64,000 nt of DNA. Source: Henckelia pumila (lineage: Eukaryota; Streptophyta; Magnoliopsida; Lamiales; Gesneriaceae). Below the pieces are notes generated by a model that saw only the letters and a list, made by a program, of their open reading frames with translations, was not told the origin of the DNA and ran no database searches. Each line of letters opens with the position of its first letter. Position 1 is the stretch's first letter. Where the stretch lies: contig NC_133123.1 of the NCBI RefSeq assembly GCF_033568475.1, positions 134,810,242 to 134,874,241 of the forward strand, given 5' to 3'. The position numbers and the translations under genes were made by a program. Shown piece after piece: positions 35,817 to 46,127 of this stretch.

Positions 35817-37990
35817 TAGCTCGAACTTATATACTCCTATATGATAAAATAAAATTCATAATTTGTTTATTATTATAATTTATATGTGATTGAGGTTTTC
35901 CACTATCGTTTTTTTATTGACAAATGTTTACACCAACACGCCCTTATAGGATTCCAATAAAATTATTATATTTGATACCTCAAAATACATTATAAAAAAA
36001 CAGGATTAAAATACGAAAATAATAAATGCCTGAAAATTAGGGGTATTATTTTTTTACCTCGGTCGATTTTTATTTTTATTTTTACAAAAATGATTTACCA
36101 AGTCCGTTTACTCAAATATCCCCTAAAAATTATCTTGAACTTATTAAAATTATTCCCTTTGTAGGTATGTTTCTCTAAACTTAATACACTTCTGTCAACT
36201 CCGTCATAGAAAACATGCAATTATTTTTTGAACAAAATAAAAAATTTGTTTGTAAATTTTGTTTTGTTCCAATAATTAATATTTAAATACGCATAAAAAA
36301 TAAATAAATCAATATATTTACGACCAGAAATAACAATGTCAGTCCCTATTCCTCCATCCTGCAATACACTTATTGGGCACGCCTTGTGCCAACTCATTCT
36401 TATTCATGAAAAGAAAATTCAAAGGTTACTAAATTTGAGATCTTCGCAACGCTATCTTGGTTTTCACACCTGGAACAATCGGGCTATTTATGTATATAGA
36501 GAAGACTTTGAATTTTGAAGTCCCTAATTTCAATTATTTACTTTATTTATTTCATTAAATGCAGCAGAAATCGGTGACTTCTATTTATTATTATATTTAT
36601 TGGTAAATTTCTAAACAGGACATTGGACATTTCAAAGATGAATTGGCAACCATATTCCAAGTTAGTATTTATTAACAAGTGCGACATAGTTTAAAGATTA
36701 GTGCCGTGATCAAACTCGATTCTTATTTAATTTTGGGAAATAGTTTCAAGGGAATATTGATGTGAAACCAACAAAATCTAAAGATCAAATTGTGCTATAT
36801 TTGTCAACAAATAAGCCAAAAAACAAGATTTAACCAAGTTTCTGCGGCATGCACTCGACTTAGCCAATCTATAAATTTTGGTGTATCTTGCCGTCGACAG
36901 TTTCGATTTAATTTATTGATTTTTAAATCGTAAGATCAATCGAATTAAAGTTCGAGCTCAAATATAAATCCTTAACTATTCTACATCATACTAATCCATA
37001 CATGTAAATACATGTAATTAATTCAAACGTATATTAAAGAATTGTATTTCGCAGTGCCAAATGTGAAATGTGTAATATTGTAAAGAATATGACACGAAGA
37101 AACGGACATATATATTCATTAGTACTTTTAAGCACTCAATAAAGAATGGTCATTAGTGTAATGATGTGCACGTGTGAAACTACTACATCATACCACTACT
37201 TTCCACTAAATTACTCAACTACTTTCACAGACTAGAAATATGGTTTCATTGAAATTTCCATCAAAAGCAATAAATAATTTCGATAACACAAATACATAGG
37301 TATTTTAGGGGAAATCATAAAATTTTAGCTCGCTGAACTATTGTGATTTTAAATTATTTTATGCAAGTAACCATATAAAAAAAAACTCCAATAAAATGAT
37401 CTCGCAAATCAATTTTGTAAAAAAGATCTCATATTCAACTCGACTCATGAAAAATATTACTACATATATCAAAAACATTATTTTTCACGTATCACCAAAA
37501 AAAAATTCCTCATTAATGATACCTGATCAATGTTGAAAAAAATATAACCCAATTTTCCACTAGGTGATGATGAAAGTGAGCATTTCTTGTCTAGAATTAT
37601 TTCACAATCCACTAGGAAGAATTCAATATTCAAATGATTTCTAGAATAGAATATTAATCAGATAAGTGGGTGATCAATTAAATATTAATCCACTAATCAC
37701 ACACACTTTTTAATTCCCGTGTTACACACACTGACATAAACTTATTCTAATTTTTGTTTTTTTGATATCAGATAATTATTTCACTTTGCTAACTGATAAT
37801 TGGATAATAGAAAAGTCTATATTTGATTTTAGATGATATCGAAAAACTCAATATAATGTAATTTAAAAATAATAACTCGAAATTTTTTAAAAGGACAAAA
37901 AAAAAAGAAGAAAATAGAGAGCAAGAAATTGTAAGAGACAAAAGCATATGCAAGGTCAAAATCAGCTCCACAGCGCGCAATCAAATAAAC
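35817..37990. other. AT-rich intergenic region upstream of the WAV3-like gene
   Basis: No gene, RNA gene or clear element seen. A 60-codon open stretch at 36336-36518 has no recognisable features. Confidence 0.6.
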
Positions 37991-38182
37991 GCCCCGTTTG
38001 GTTTCAAAAGATAGGCCAAAAAAGCATTTTTTTAAATACTTTTCAATTAACAAGGTATTTGGTTGACAAAAAAGTGATTAAATAAACACTTTTTCAAGTT
38101 AAAATTAGAGATTTTTTAAAAACCAAAAAATATAACTTTTAAAAACATTATTTTAAAAAATCTTAACAAAATCCATACGGGC
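37991..38182. mobile_element. MITE in the promoter region of the WAV3-like gene
   Basis: The segment starts GCCCCGTTTGG (37991) and ends CCATACGGGC (38173-38182), a short imperfect inverted pair of about 10 bp, with an AT-rich, internally palindromic body. 'GCCCGTTTGG'-type ends are common on plant hAT MITEs. No certain target duplication. It ends about 440 bp before the ATG at 38619. Confidence 0.55.
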
Positions 38183-38618
38183 TAAAAGTCGCAGCAAAGC
38201 TAAAACAACGAAGGTCAGCTCACTCTCTCCATAATTTCTTGGATATTATTCAACTTCAGCCCCACTCGCCCCCCGCCGCTTTTCATCTCTTCTTCGTCAC
38301 CAGCTAGCTGGAAGATATAGCCCAAGATCCACAACCCTCCCATCTTTGTTATATAGCTACGTGTGTGTTGTTTCTTGAGGAAAAGTGCGACCCCCTTCAT
38401 CCCATTTTTTTGTTCTTCCTCGTTTTGAGTTAGGCGAATCCAATTCAAAGAACCAGCCTTTTTTTTTCGTTTCTTTGATTTCCTGTTTTTAGTGTTTGTC
38501 TAGGGTGATTCCATTTCAGGTGCTTGGCTTTCCCTTCGTTTTTCTTGAAAAGTTTTCGCATTTGGGCTTGGATTGTCTTGTTTTGGTGGGTTTTTAGCTG
38601 TTGCATCTATAATTTGAA

Positions 38619-41511
38619 ATGGGGAGTAAATGGAGGAAAGTAAAGCAGGCTCTTGGATTGAATATGTGTGTTTATAGTTCAAGAAATCATGTAGCTGACA
38701 ATGATGATGATGAAGATATTCCACCACCGTCTGAGAGGCGGTCGGACGCCGCCTTTTTGTCGCCTCCAGGAGAGTGGGCCACTGCGCCATCTACGCCAAG
38801 TTCGAATAGGCTGAGGTTTTCCAAGAGCTTGAGTAGATCTTCTTCTAAGGTTTGGCTTGTTTCTTTGGATTATTTTATTTCTTTCATTTTTCAGAAGATT
38901 GTGTAAATTCTTGTGTTGGTATGTTTTTCTATATGTGTTTATTGGGGTGGGGTGGGGGTTTATATCTTAATGTTTTATGTTTCTTGCTGCATCTTGTATT
39001 TGATTGCTGATGGTATAAAGATTTTGTATTTAGATGGGAGGGATTGGGTAGATTTTGTAGTTGTACGGTAGGTGAATAATGGATAATCTGGCTCAATAGA
39101 AGTCTTTGAGCCGTTCACGAATCACAAGGCTGATTTCTGTGTGGTTTTTTTTCCATGTTGCTGCATTTAGGCGGTGTGGTTGCGTGTGATTGTGCAGAAG
39201 ATAGACACAAGTTTAAGACTATTTGATTTTCAACGAAGACAGAGATCTTGTCTTTGGCCATGTTCTTTTGAATCGTATGACTTATTTATTGACCTGTTTT
39301 CAAGTTTTGAACTTGGGGATAGCTGCAAGGGCTTCTGAAGTTCCAATTAGTTGTTCTTCACTATTGATTTGTACATGATCTGAAGTTAACTGATACAACC
39401 CCTAGTTGTTGCAATCCGTGTATTAAAAATCAGTATTCTAATTGGATGCTATTGTCTGGTGTTGTATTTGGAACTGAGAGTCAATAATTGTTGTCTTTTT
39501 TTTTGGGACATGTTTATACAATAAGTCTTTTTTCATCATCACGGGCCTCATCCCAACTTTTTCCACTTTCCAGAAGACCTGCTCTATATGTTTGGCATCA
39601 ATGAGACGAGGGGATGGCCATGCTATATTTACCGCGGAATGTTCACATTCTTTTCATTTCTACTGCATCGTTTCAAATGCGAAACATGGGAACCTAATTT
39701 GCCCAGTCTGCAGAGCAAAGTGGAAAGAAATTCCCTTACAAGGCCCCAGCTTAGACACACTGGTGGGAAAAGCGAGAATAAATCCAGTCGACTGTCCCCA
39801 GAATAATGGTGCGATGACAGTTCTACGTCGGTTGCCACCGCGTCGTTCGAATTCCACACGACATGTTGGGCCACTGTTCCAGGCCCTTGAACCATCCCTC
39901 TTCAATGATGACGAGGCACTTGATCATGAAATTTATTCTTCTGAGAAAAACACATCAAACAAGCGGCCCGTATATTGTGATGATCTAAAGAAAGTCTCAG
40001 TTAAAACATACACAGAAGTTCCAGCTGCTCTACAGTCGAGTGCTTTTGAAAGCTTTACTGTCCTACTTCATATTAAAGCTCCTTGTTCAAATAGTTGGCT
40101 CAATCTCGTCAAGAACAACACTAATCTGCCCCAAATATCTCACACACCTCGTGCTTCAGTTGATCTTGTCACGGTTCTTGACATCAGTGGAAGTATGGCA
40201 GGTACGAAGCTTGCCTTGCTAAAACGGGCAATGGGTTTTGTAATTCAGAATCTTGGTCCAAATGATAGATTGGCTGTCATTGCCTTCTCTTCGACGGCTA
40301 GACGCCTATTTCCTCTTCGGAGGATGTCTGAAACAGGGCGGCAGCTTGCCTTGCAAGCTGTTAATTCTCTGGTTGCTAATGGAGGAACGAACATTGCTGA
40401 CGGTTTGAGAAAGGGGGTCAAAATAATGGAAGACCGAAGAGAAAAGAACCCAGTTGCCAGTATAATATTATTATCTGACGGGCAGGATACATATACAGTT
40501 ACTAATGGTGATGGCAATCGAAATCAACCAAATTACCAGTTGCTCCTTCCTTCATCTGTTCTACCTGAAGAGAACTCGGGTTTCAAGATTCCAGTTCATA
40601 CATTTGGCTTTGGTGCTGATCATGATGCATCATCAATGCATTCAATTTCTGAGATTTCAGGAGGGACGTTTTCTTTCATCGAAACTGAAGGGGTTATCCA
40701 GGATGCTTTTGCACAGTGCATTGGTGGCCTTTTGAGTGTCTTGGTAAAAGATTTGCAGGTAAAGATAGATTCTCTGGACCCGAGAATCCATCTTGGCTCT
40801 CTAAAAGCTGGAAGCTACCCTCACCGTGTGTCGCCCAATCAACGTACTGGATGTATTGACATTGGAGATCTATACGCTGATGAGGAGAGAGACTTTCTCG
40901 TTTCAATAAATGTCCCTGCCGAGGTGTCAAGCAACGAAACATCATTGCTGAGGGTAATGTGTACATACAGTGACCCCTTGACCAAAGAAGTGGTGACCTT
41001 GGAAGGTGAAGAAGTCAGAATCAAGAGAACTGAAGCTGCCATACCAGAGAACGTCTCAATTGAAGTGGATAGGCAGCAAAACAGGGTCCAAGCAGCAGAA
41101 GCAATGGCACAAGCACGAACTGCAGCTGAAAATGGGGATTTGGCCGGCGCTGTCTCTATACTTGAGAACTGCAGAAAAGCTTTGTCAGAAACTGCATCAG
41201 CTAAGTCTCGAGACAAGCTGTGTGTTGCTCTTGATGCTGAGCTTAAAGAAATGCAAGAGAGAATGGCTAGTAGACATGTGTACGAGGCATCAGGAAGGGC
41301 ATATATTCTGTCTGGATTGAGTTCTCATTCCTGGCAACGGGCAACAGCTAGAGGTGATTCTACAGATGGTTCGAGCCTACTCCAGGCTTATCAAACCCCA
41401 TCGATGGTAGAGATGCTTACTCGTTCTCAGGTTACATTATTGGCTAGCCCTTCGACCCAAAGGATTCTACGACCAGTGTGGTCATTTGCAGCACAACCAA
41501 AACCAAGGTAA
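38619..41511 (+). CDS. WAV3-like E3 ubiquitin ligase (RING plus vWA)
   Basis: Two coding exons, 38619-38849 and 39574-41511 (TAA), joined in phase 0 through a GT-AG intron of 724 bp, give 722 residues. The N-terminus MGSKWRKVKQALGLNMC and a Ser-rich stretch fill exon 1. Exon 2 opens with a RING domain, CSICLASM...CSHSFHFYC...CPVCRAKW (about residues 80-126). Further on is a von Willebrand A domain with an intact metal site DISGSM (about residue 279), then NGGTNIADGL and LSDGQDT, and a Vwaint-type C-terminal domain. This order defines the WAV3/WAVH/EDA40 family, in which Arabidopsis WAV3 controls root gravitropism and E3 activity needs the RING. No broken residues. Exon 1 is preceded by a pyrimidine-rich leader at 38215-38618. 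Confidence 0.93.
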
Positions 41512-42449
41512 TGACATGGGAACCGTTCGTTGATCACTGCTAAGCATCCCTGAAGCGTCAGCTGTTCTTCGTCTCATATATATGACTCTTTGAGTCTTGT
41601 TTTGGGTGGGTCTGGTAGAGAAACAAGGATATTTTTGTCTTAAATACTTTTTGTGCATTACTTGTGTAAAGAAATAAACTTCGTGGAGAGCAATATCTAT
41701 TGGGGAAAGTAATGGGAATTAGTTGACAACTTTTTTTTATTTTTCGCGTCGTTGTTGGGGTTGATGTAGATGATGTAAGGATATATGGTTTATGAGATAA
41801 ATGGGTACTAGTTTGTATTTGTGAGATTACATATCATTGTATTAATACATTAGAACACTGCAATTTGACTCATTACACGGTTTATCTTAAAGTTGCCTTT
41901 CCTCAACTTGTGTCAGAAAATGGCCCCATCCCAAAGCTTACCCATCGTTTTGTGGTGTTTGTGTTTTTTGGTGCTTTTTCTGCCCATAACCATGTCTCCC
42001 AGTAGTGTTGGATTTTTTGTCTGATATGTTTGCTGGTTCTTGCAAATCTACATCATCATTTGAATCAACATAATCATCACTCTTTATGTAAAGACTATTG
42101 ATGAGCTGAACTGACAATGATTGTTCTACTTGTCATGTGTGCAATATTAAAAGGATCAAGCCTGAGTTATTGTGATTGTTTTTCGTTGAGTCCGCGTGGT
42201 TCTTGTTAATCAAAACATGAATAGGCTCAAGAAAAGGAACAAACAAAAGAACAAAGACACTCAAGTGGGATGACAACGAGACGGGTTCAGAACAAAACTG
42301 TTTTGACAAATAAATAAAAAGGGAAAGTTGGGAAAATAGATCTGGTCGAACATTTTTGCAAAAAATGTATTTGAAATACACAATCGAGGTTTAGTTAAAA
42401 AGGAAAAAAAAAACAAACAAATACACAGATAACGTGATTTATCATTTCT
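41512..42449. other. 3' flank of the WAV3-like gene up to the Gypsy insertion
   Basis: It holds the probable 3' UTR of the WAV3-like gene (to about 41850) and then unassigned AT-rich sequence. No other gene is seen. The Tat/Gypsy element has inserted about 940 bp after the WAV3-like stop codon. Confidence 0.6.
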
Positions 42450-42454
42450 CACCC

Positions 42455-43337
42455 TGATATCCGGAGGAGGAAGTCACCTCAGTTCCTCGATGACCCTAAC
42501 ATAAAAGCTCTTCCTTAATCAACCAAGGCCAGCTCAGGAGCTCGGCCAAGCTCCCCCACCATAATTACCAGCTCGGCCTCGGGAGCTCGGGAGCTCGGCC
42601 AAGCTCTCCCACCATAATTACCAGCTCGGGTCGGGAGCTCGGCCAAGCTCCTCCACCATAATTACCAGCTCGGGAGCTCGGCCAAGCTCCCCTACCATAA
42701 TTACCAGCTCGGGTCGGGAGCTCGGGAGCTCAGCCAAGTTCCCCCACCATAATTACCAGCTCGGGTCGGGAGCTCGAGGAGTTCAGCTCGGCCCCGGTGT
42801 CAATAGGGAGTTAGCTTAATAGAGGGGTTGGACAACCTTGGTAAGCTGGCTAAGATGTTAGGATCAGTGGTCTAGGGTGAGTGCAGAGGTTCAGCAATAA
42901 CTCACTCATCCCTTTCTATATGACCCTAAGGAGAGCATCAATATAGTCTTAGTGACGACAGTTCATCTCAGATTAAGCGTATCATTATTTCATTCGTTAG
43001 ATAAGATTCGGGAGAAATCTCAGCCTAAATATTCGGGATCGTGATCCCGAGATTCTCGGGTTCTTGATAAGTAAGGTAAGCGCTAAATCCGAAGCCCTCT
43101 CCTATAAATATCAGGTTCATTTTCATCATTCGGATCCTAATTTTTCACTGTGCATACATCACTCTCTATATTTTCGCTATCCTAGCATCTGACTTGAGCG
43201 TCGGAGGGGATACGCCGGAACACCTTTCGGCCCCCCTTAACACTCTTGTTAGTGGTTTCAGGTCAGCAGCAGTTCATCTTTTATTTGGAGGAGCTTCTTC
43301 AGCTCGTCCAAGGAGATCACTTTATTGAGGTATATCA
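42455..43337 (+). repeat. 5' LTR of the Tat element
   Basis: 883 bp. TATAAATA lies at 43103-43110. Between about 42540 and 42780 a GC-rich unit containing 'ccataattaccagctcggg' is repeated five times; the 3' LTR has only two copies, which explains the 128-bp length difference. Confidence 0.95.
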
Positions 43338-43339
43338 AT

Positions 43340-43357
43340 TGGCGCCGTCCGTGGGAA
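43340..43357 (+). other. Tat primer-binding site
   Basis: TGGCGCCGTCCGTGGGAA begins two bases after the LTR. It has the TGGCGCCGT start common in plant Gypsy primer sites. The tRNA used was not checked. Confidence 0.8.
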
Positions 43358-43377
43358 ATTCAAGCTAAGACGTAAAT

Positions 43378-45298
43378 ATGGTAGGAAGAGGAAGAGGAAG
43401 AGGAAGGGGAAGAGGAAATGTGGCGGACATGACTGTAGATCAGCTTAGCCAGTTCATCACTCAAACGGTGCAAGCGGCCATGGGTCAAAATCCACCACCT
43501 CCTCCCGTGGGTCAGCCAAACCCAATGGATGCAGTGTGGGAAGAGATCAAGAGACTAGGTCGGCAAGTCGGAGGTCGGCCTGGGCCTATACAGAGGGAAA
43601 GTCCTTTTGCTCGGGCTATTCTATATGAAGAACTCCCTGCAAATTTTAAGCAGCCTACTTTAGGAGAATATGACGGGAGCTCAGATCCGGAGAAACATTT
43701 GGGGAGATTTGAAAATGCAGCCTTGTTGCATAGATATTCAGATGCAATTAAATGTCGGGTCTTCCTCACTACTCTGGTAAGGTCAGCCCAGCAATGGTTC
43801 AACCTTTTACAGCCTGGTAGTATTCAGAGTTTTAATGACTTCAGCTTAGCTTTTCTACACCAATATGCGAGTAGCAAGAGATATTTGAAGACTTCTCTCA
43901 GTTTGTTCAATATGAAGCAATCTGAGGTGGAACCGTTGCGGGAGTATGTTCAGCGCTTCAATACAGCAGCTCTGGAAGTACCTGCTGCCACTGCTGACAC
44001 CTTGGTCAACTCTTTCACTCAAGGGTTGAGAGGAGGAGAGTTTTTCAGATCTTTGGTCAAGAAGCCTCCTTTGACTTATAATGAGCTCCTTAGTCGAGCT
44101 GAGAAGTACGTGAATTTGGAGGATGCACAGAGGCAGAGGAGACAGGAAGGAACGTTTGGGAGTAAGCACGGTGCCAAGGTGGGAGCAAAGGCAGAGGGGA
44201 AGACAGAAGGAGGAAGGAAGAGGGTTGCAGAAGAGATGAACAGGGTCAAAGTACCCTACCCCTATGTACCACTCTCGGTAAGCCTGGAGAAGGCAATGCA
44301 AGTATGTGAGGATAGGCGAGCACTTGTGAGGCCCCGTAATGCTGAGAAAGGCCCGCGGTTACCGCCATCTGACAAGTTTTGCGATTTTCATCAGGAGTAT
44401 GGGCATATCACCAATGATTGTCAGAGGCTAGGTGAGGAGGTTCAAAGGATCATGTATGATGACCCTCGAATCAGAGCTGAGCTTACTCGAAGGGAAAATC
44501 CTCCTCGCCAAGGCCGAGCTCCCCAATGGAGGAATCAAAGGAATGAAGTTAGAGAGAATCAAGGTGATCATCAAGGAAGAGCTCCTCAAAACGGGCAAGG
44601 AGATAGGGTACAGCAAATTGCAAATCATCCCAATCGGGGTGTTATCCATATGATCTCAGGGGGTAGTACGGATGGAGATTCGGGAAGGGCTCGCAAAGCT
44701 CACGGGCGTAGGTTAGAAAATTTTGAGGTAAATTCTCAGCTCAGCTGTCCCACTGATCCGAACATCAGTTTTGGAAGGGAAGATTTAAAGGATGTGGTGC
44801 TACCTCATAATGATCCCCTACTGGTCACCTTGACCATAGCCAATTATGACGTGGCTCATATCTTTGTGGATACTGGGAGTTCAGTAAACATTATCTTTAA
44901 AGAAACTCTGGACCAAATAAAATTGGAAGGATTTGAGTTGGATCCAATCACCACAGAGTTGTATGGGTTCACGGGTCATGCTCTGCAACCGTTGGGACAG
45001 ATAGTGCTCCCCTTGTCCCTTGGGAGTTGAGAGCAGAGAGTAACCAAAATGGCTTGCTTTATAGTGGTGGATGCCCCATCTTCTTTCAATGGAATATTGG
45101 GACGCCCTGCCCTGGGTGATTTCCGAGTTGTGGCTTCCACCTACCACCAGAAATTGAAGTTCCCAAGTGGAAAAGAAGTGGGGGTTGTTAGGGGTGATCA
45201 AAAGGCAGCACGTTTGTGTTATGTGAATGAAGTGAAGGTTGATGCAAAGAGAAGTAGGAGGGAAGTAGGAATGGTTTTGATAGGCCGAGCACCAAGGG
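43378..45298 (+). pseudogene. Tat gag and aspartic protease (N-terminal part), one stop, cut by Cassandra
   Basis: The ATG at 43378 opens a frame with an Arg-Gly run (GRGRGRGRGRG), then a retrotransposon gag domain (LGEYDGSSDPEKHLGRFE..., about residues 98-250), a zinc-knuckle-like CDFHQEYGHITNDC (near 44380) and the protease core IFVDTGSSVNIIF (near 44860). A TGA at 45028-45030 interrupts it; the frame then reopens without shift and continues protease sequence (FNGILGRPAL) until the Cassandra element at 45299. Gag forms the particle and protease matures the polyprotein. The sense protein cannot be completed in this copy. Confidence 0.9.
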
Positions 45299-45355
45299 TG
45301 TAACGACCCACTGTATCAAGACGGGTCTTTTCAGCGTGCTTATGTCCTCACTCAC

Positions 45356-45442
45356 ACGCACCCTGAGAAACTTTCCAGGGGGTCACCCATCCTATAATTG
45401 CCCCAAGTCAAGCACGCTTAATTTTGGAGTTCTTATGTGATG
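45356..45442 (-). other. 5S rRNA-like sequence in the Cassandra LTR (copy 1)
   Basis: On the minus strand it reads ...AGAACTCC, AAATTAAGCGTGCTTG, then AGGATGGGTGACCCCCTGG, matching the A box and C box of the plant 5S rRNA internal promoter (TTAAGCGTGCTTGG and AGGATGGGTGACC). It is a derived copy with changes in the loop regions, not a working rRNA gene, but the pol III promoter core is kept. Confidence 0.9.
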
Positions 45443-45802
45443 AGCTTCCGAAAAGAAGATACACTTTCTTGATATGAATAGTACATATGAAATCTTTTAA
45501 ACTCTCCTCAACTATGCAGTCCCATACCTACACAGTCTCAGAATCCCTCTCATTCCGGCAGAATCGGTTCATTCATGTCTCCCTCCGCCTAGAAGCCTTT
45601 CAGGAGCCGCTCATTGTCCGTGCAACCTCTTGGCACCGACGATCACTCCCCGCCTCCTCAGCCCCGGGCGTCACATGCCCACCAGCTTCCACTTGGTTCG
45701 TCCCCGAACCATATCGTACTAAGAGAGGTCGGCTCTGATACCATTTGTAACGACCCACTGTATCAAGACGGGTCTTCTCAGCGTGCTTATGTCCTCACTC
45801 AC

Positions 45803-45889
45803 ACGCACCTTGAGAAACTTTCCAGGGGGTCACCCATCCTATAATTGCCCCAAGTCAAGCACGCTTAACTTTGAAGTTCTTATGTGATG
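45803..45889 (-). other. 5S rRNA-like sequence in the Cassandra LTR (copy 2)
   Basis: The same 5S-derived stretch in the other LTR, 447 bp away. It has AAGTTAAGCGTGCTTG where copy 1 has AAATTAAGCGTGCTTG, so this copy is nearer to real 5S rRNA in its A box. Confidence 0.9.
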
Positions 45890-46127
45890 AGCTTTCGAAA
45901 AGAAGATGCACCTTCTTGATATGAATAGTACATATAAAATCTTTTAAGCTCTCCTCAACTATGCAGTCCCATACCTACACAGTCTCAGAATCCCTCTCAT
46001 TCAGGCAGAATCGGTTCATTCATGTCTCCCTCCGCCTAGAAGCCTTTCAGGAGCCGCTCATTGTCCGTGCAACCTCTTGGCACCGGCGATCACTCCCCGC
46101 CTCCTCAGCCCCGGGCGTCACAAAGGG

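Larger units (their letters stand above)
45299..46122 (-). mobile_element. Cassandra TRIM retrotransposon with 5S-rRNA-like LTRs
   Basis: Two LTRs of 377 bp each (45299-45675 and 45746-46122) enclose only 70 bp. On the minus strand the LTR starts TGTGACGCC and ends GTCGTTACA. The primer site TGGTATCAGAGCC (complement of 45731-45743) and a purine-rich GCTGGTGGGCA before the second LTR complete the set. The target duplication AAGGG lies at 45294-45298 and 46123-46127. Each LTR carries a 5S rRNA-like stretch, which identifies Cassandra. The LTRs differ at about 11 of 377 positions. The element encodes no protein and depends on others for movement. It sits antisense inside the protease coding region of the Tat element. 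Confidence 0.95.

Noticed and set aside
36336..36518. 60-codon open frame upstream of the WAV3-like gene
   Set aside because: No domain, no splice or promoter context; length is expected by chance.
40245..41320. Open frames overlapping the vWA region of the WAV3-like gene
   Set aside because: Shadows of the long second exon.
43512..44301. Minus-strand open frames opposite gag
   Set aside because: Shadows of the gag frame with no family features, in contrast to the real antisense gene at 51740-53755.
45356..45889. 5S rRNA genes
   Set aside because: The stretches lie in Cassandra LTRs, are diverged from 5S rRNA outside the promoter boxes and lack its ends.
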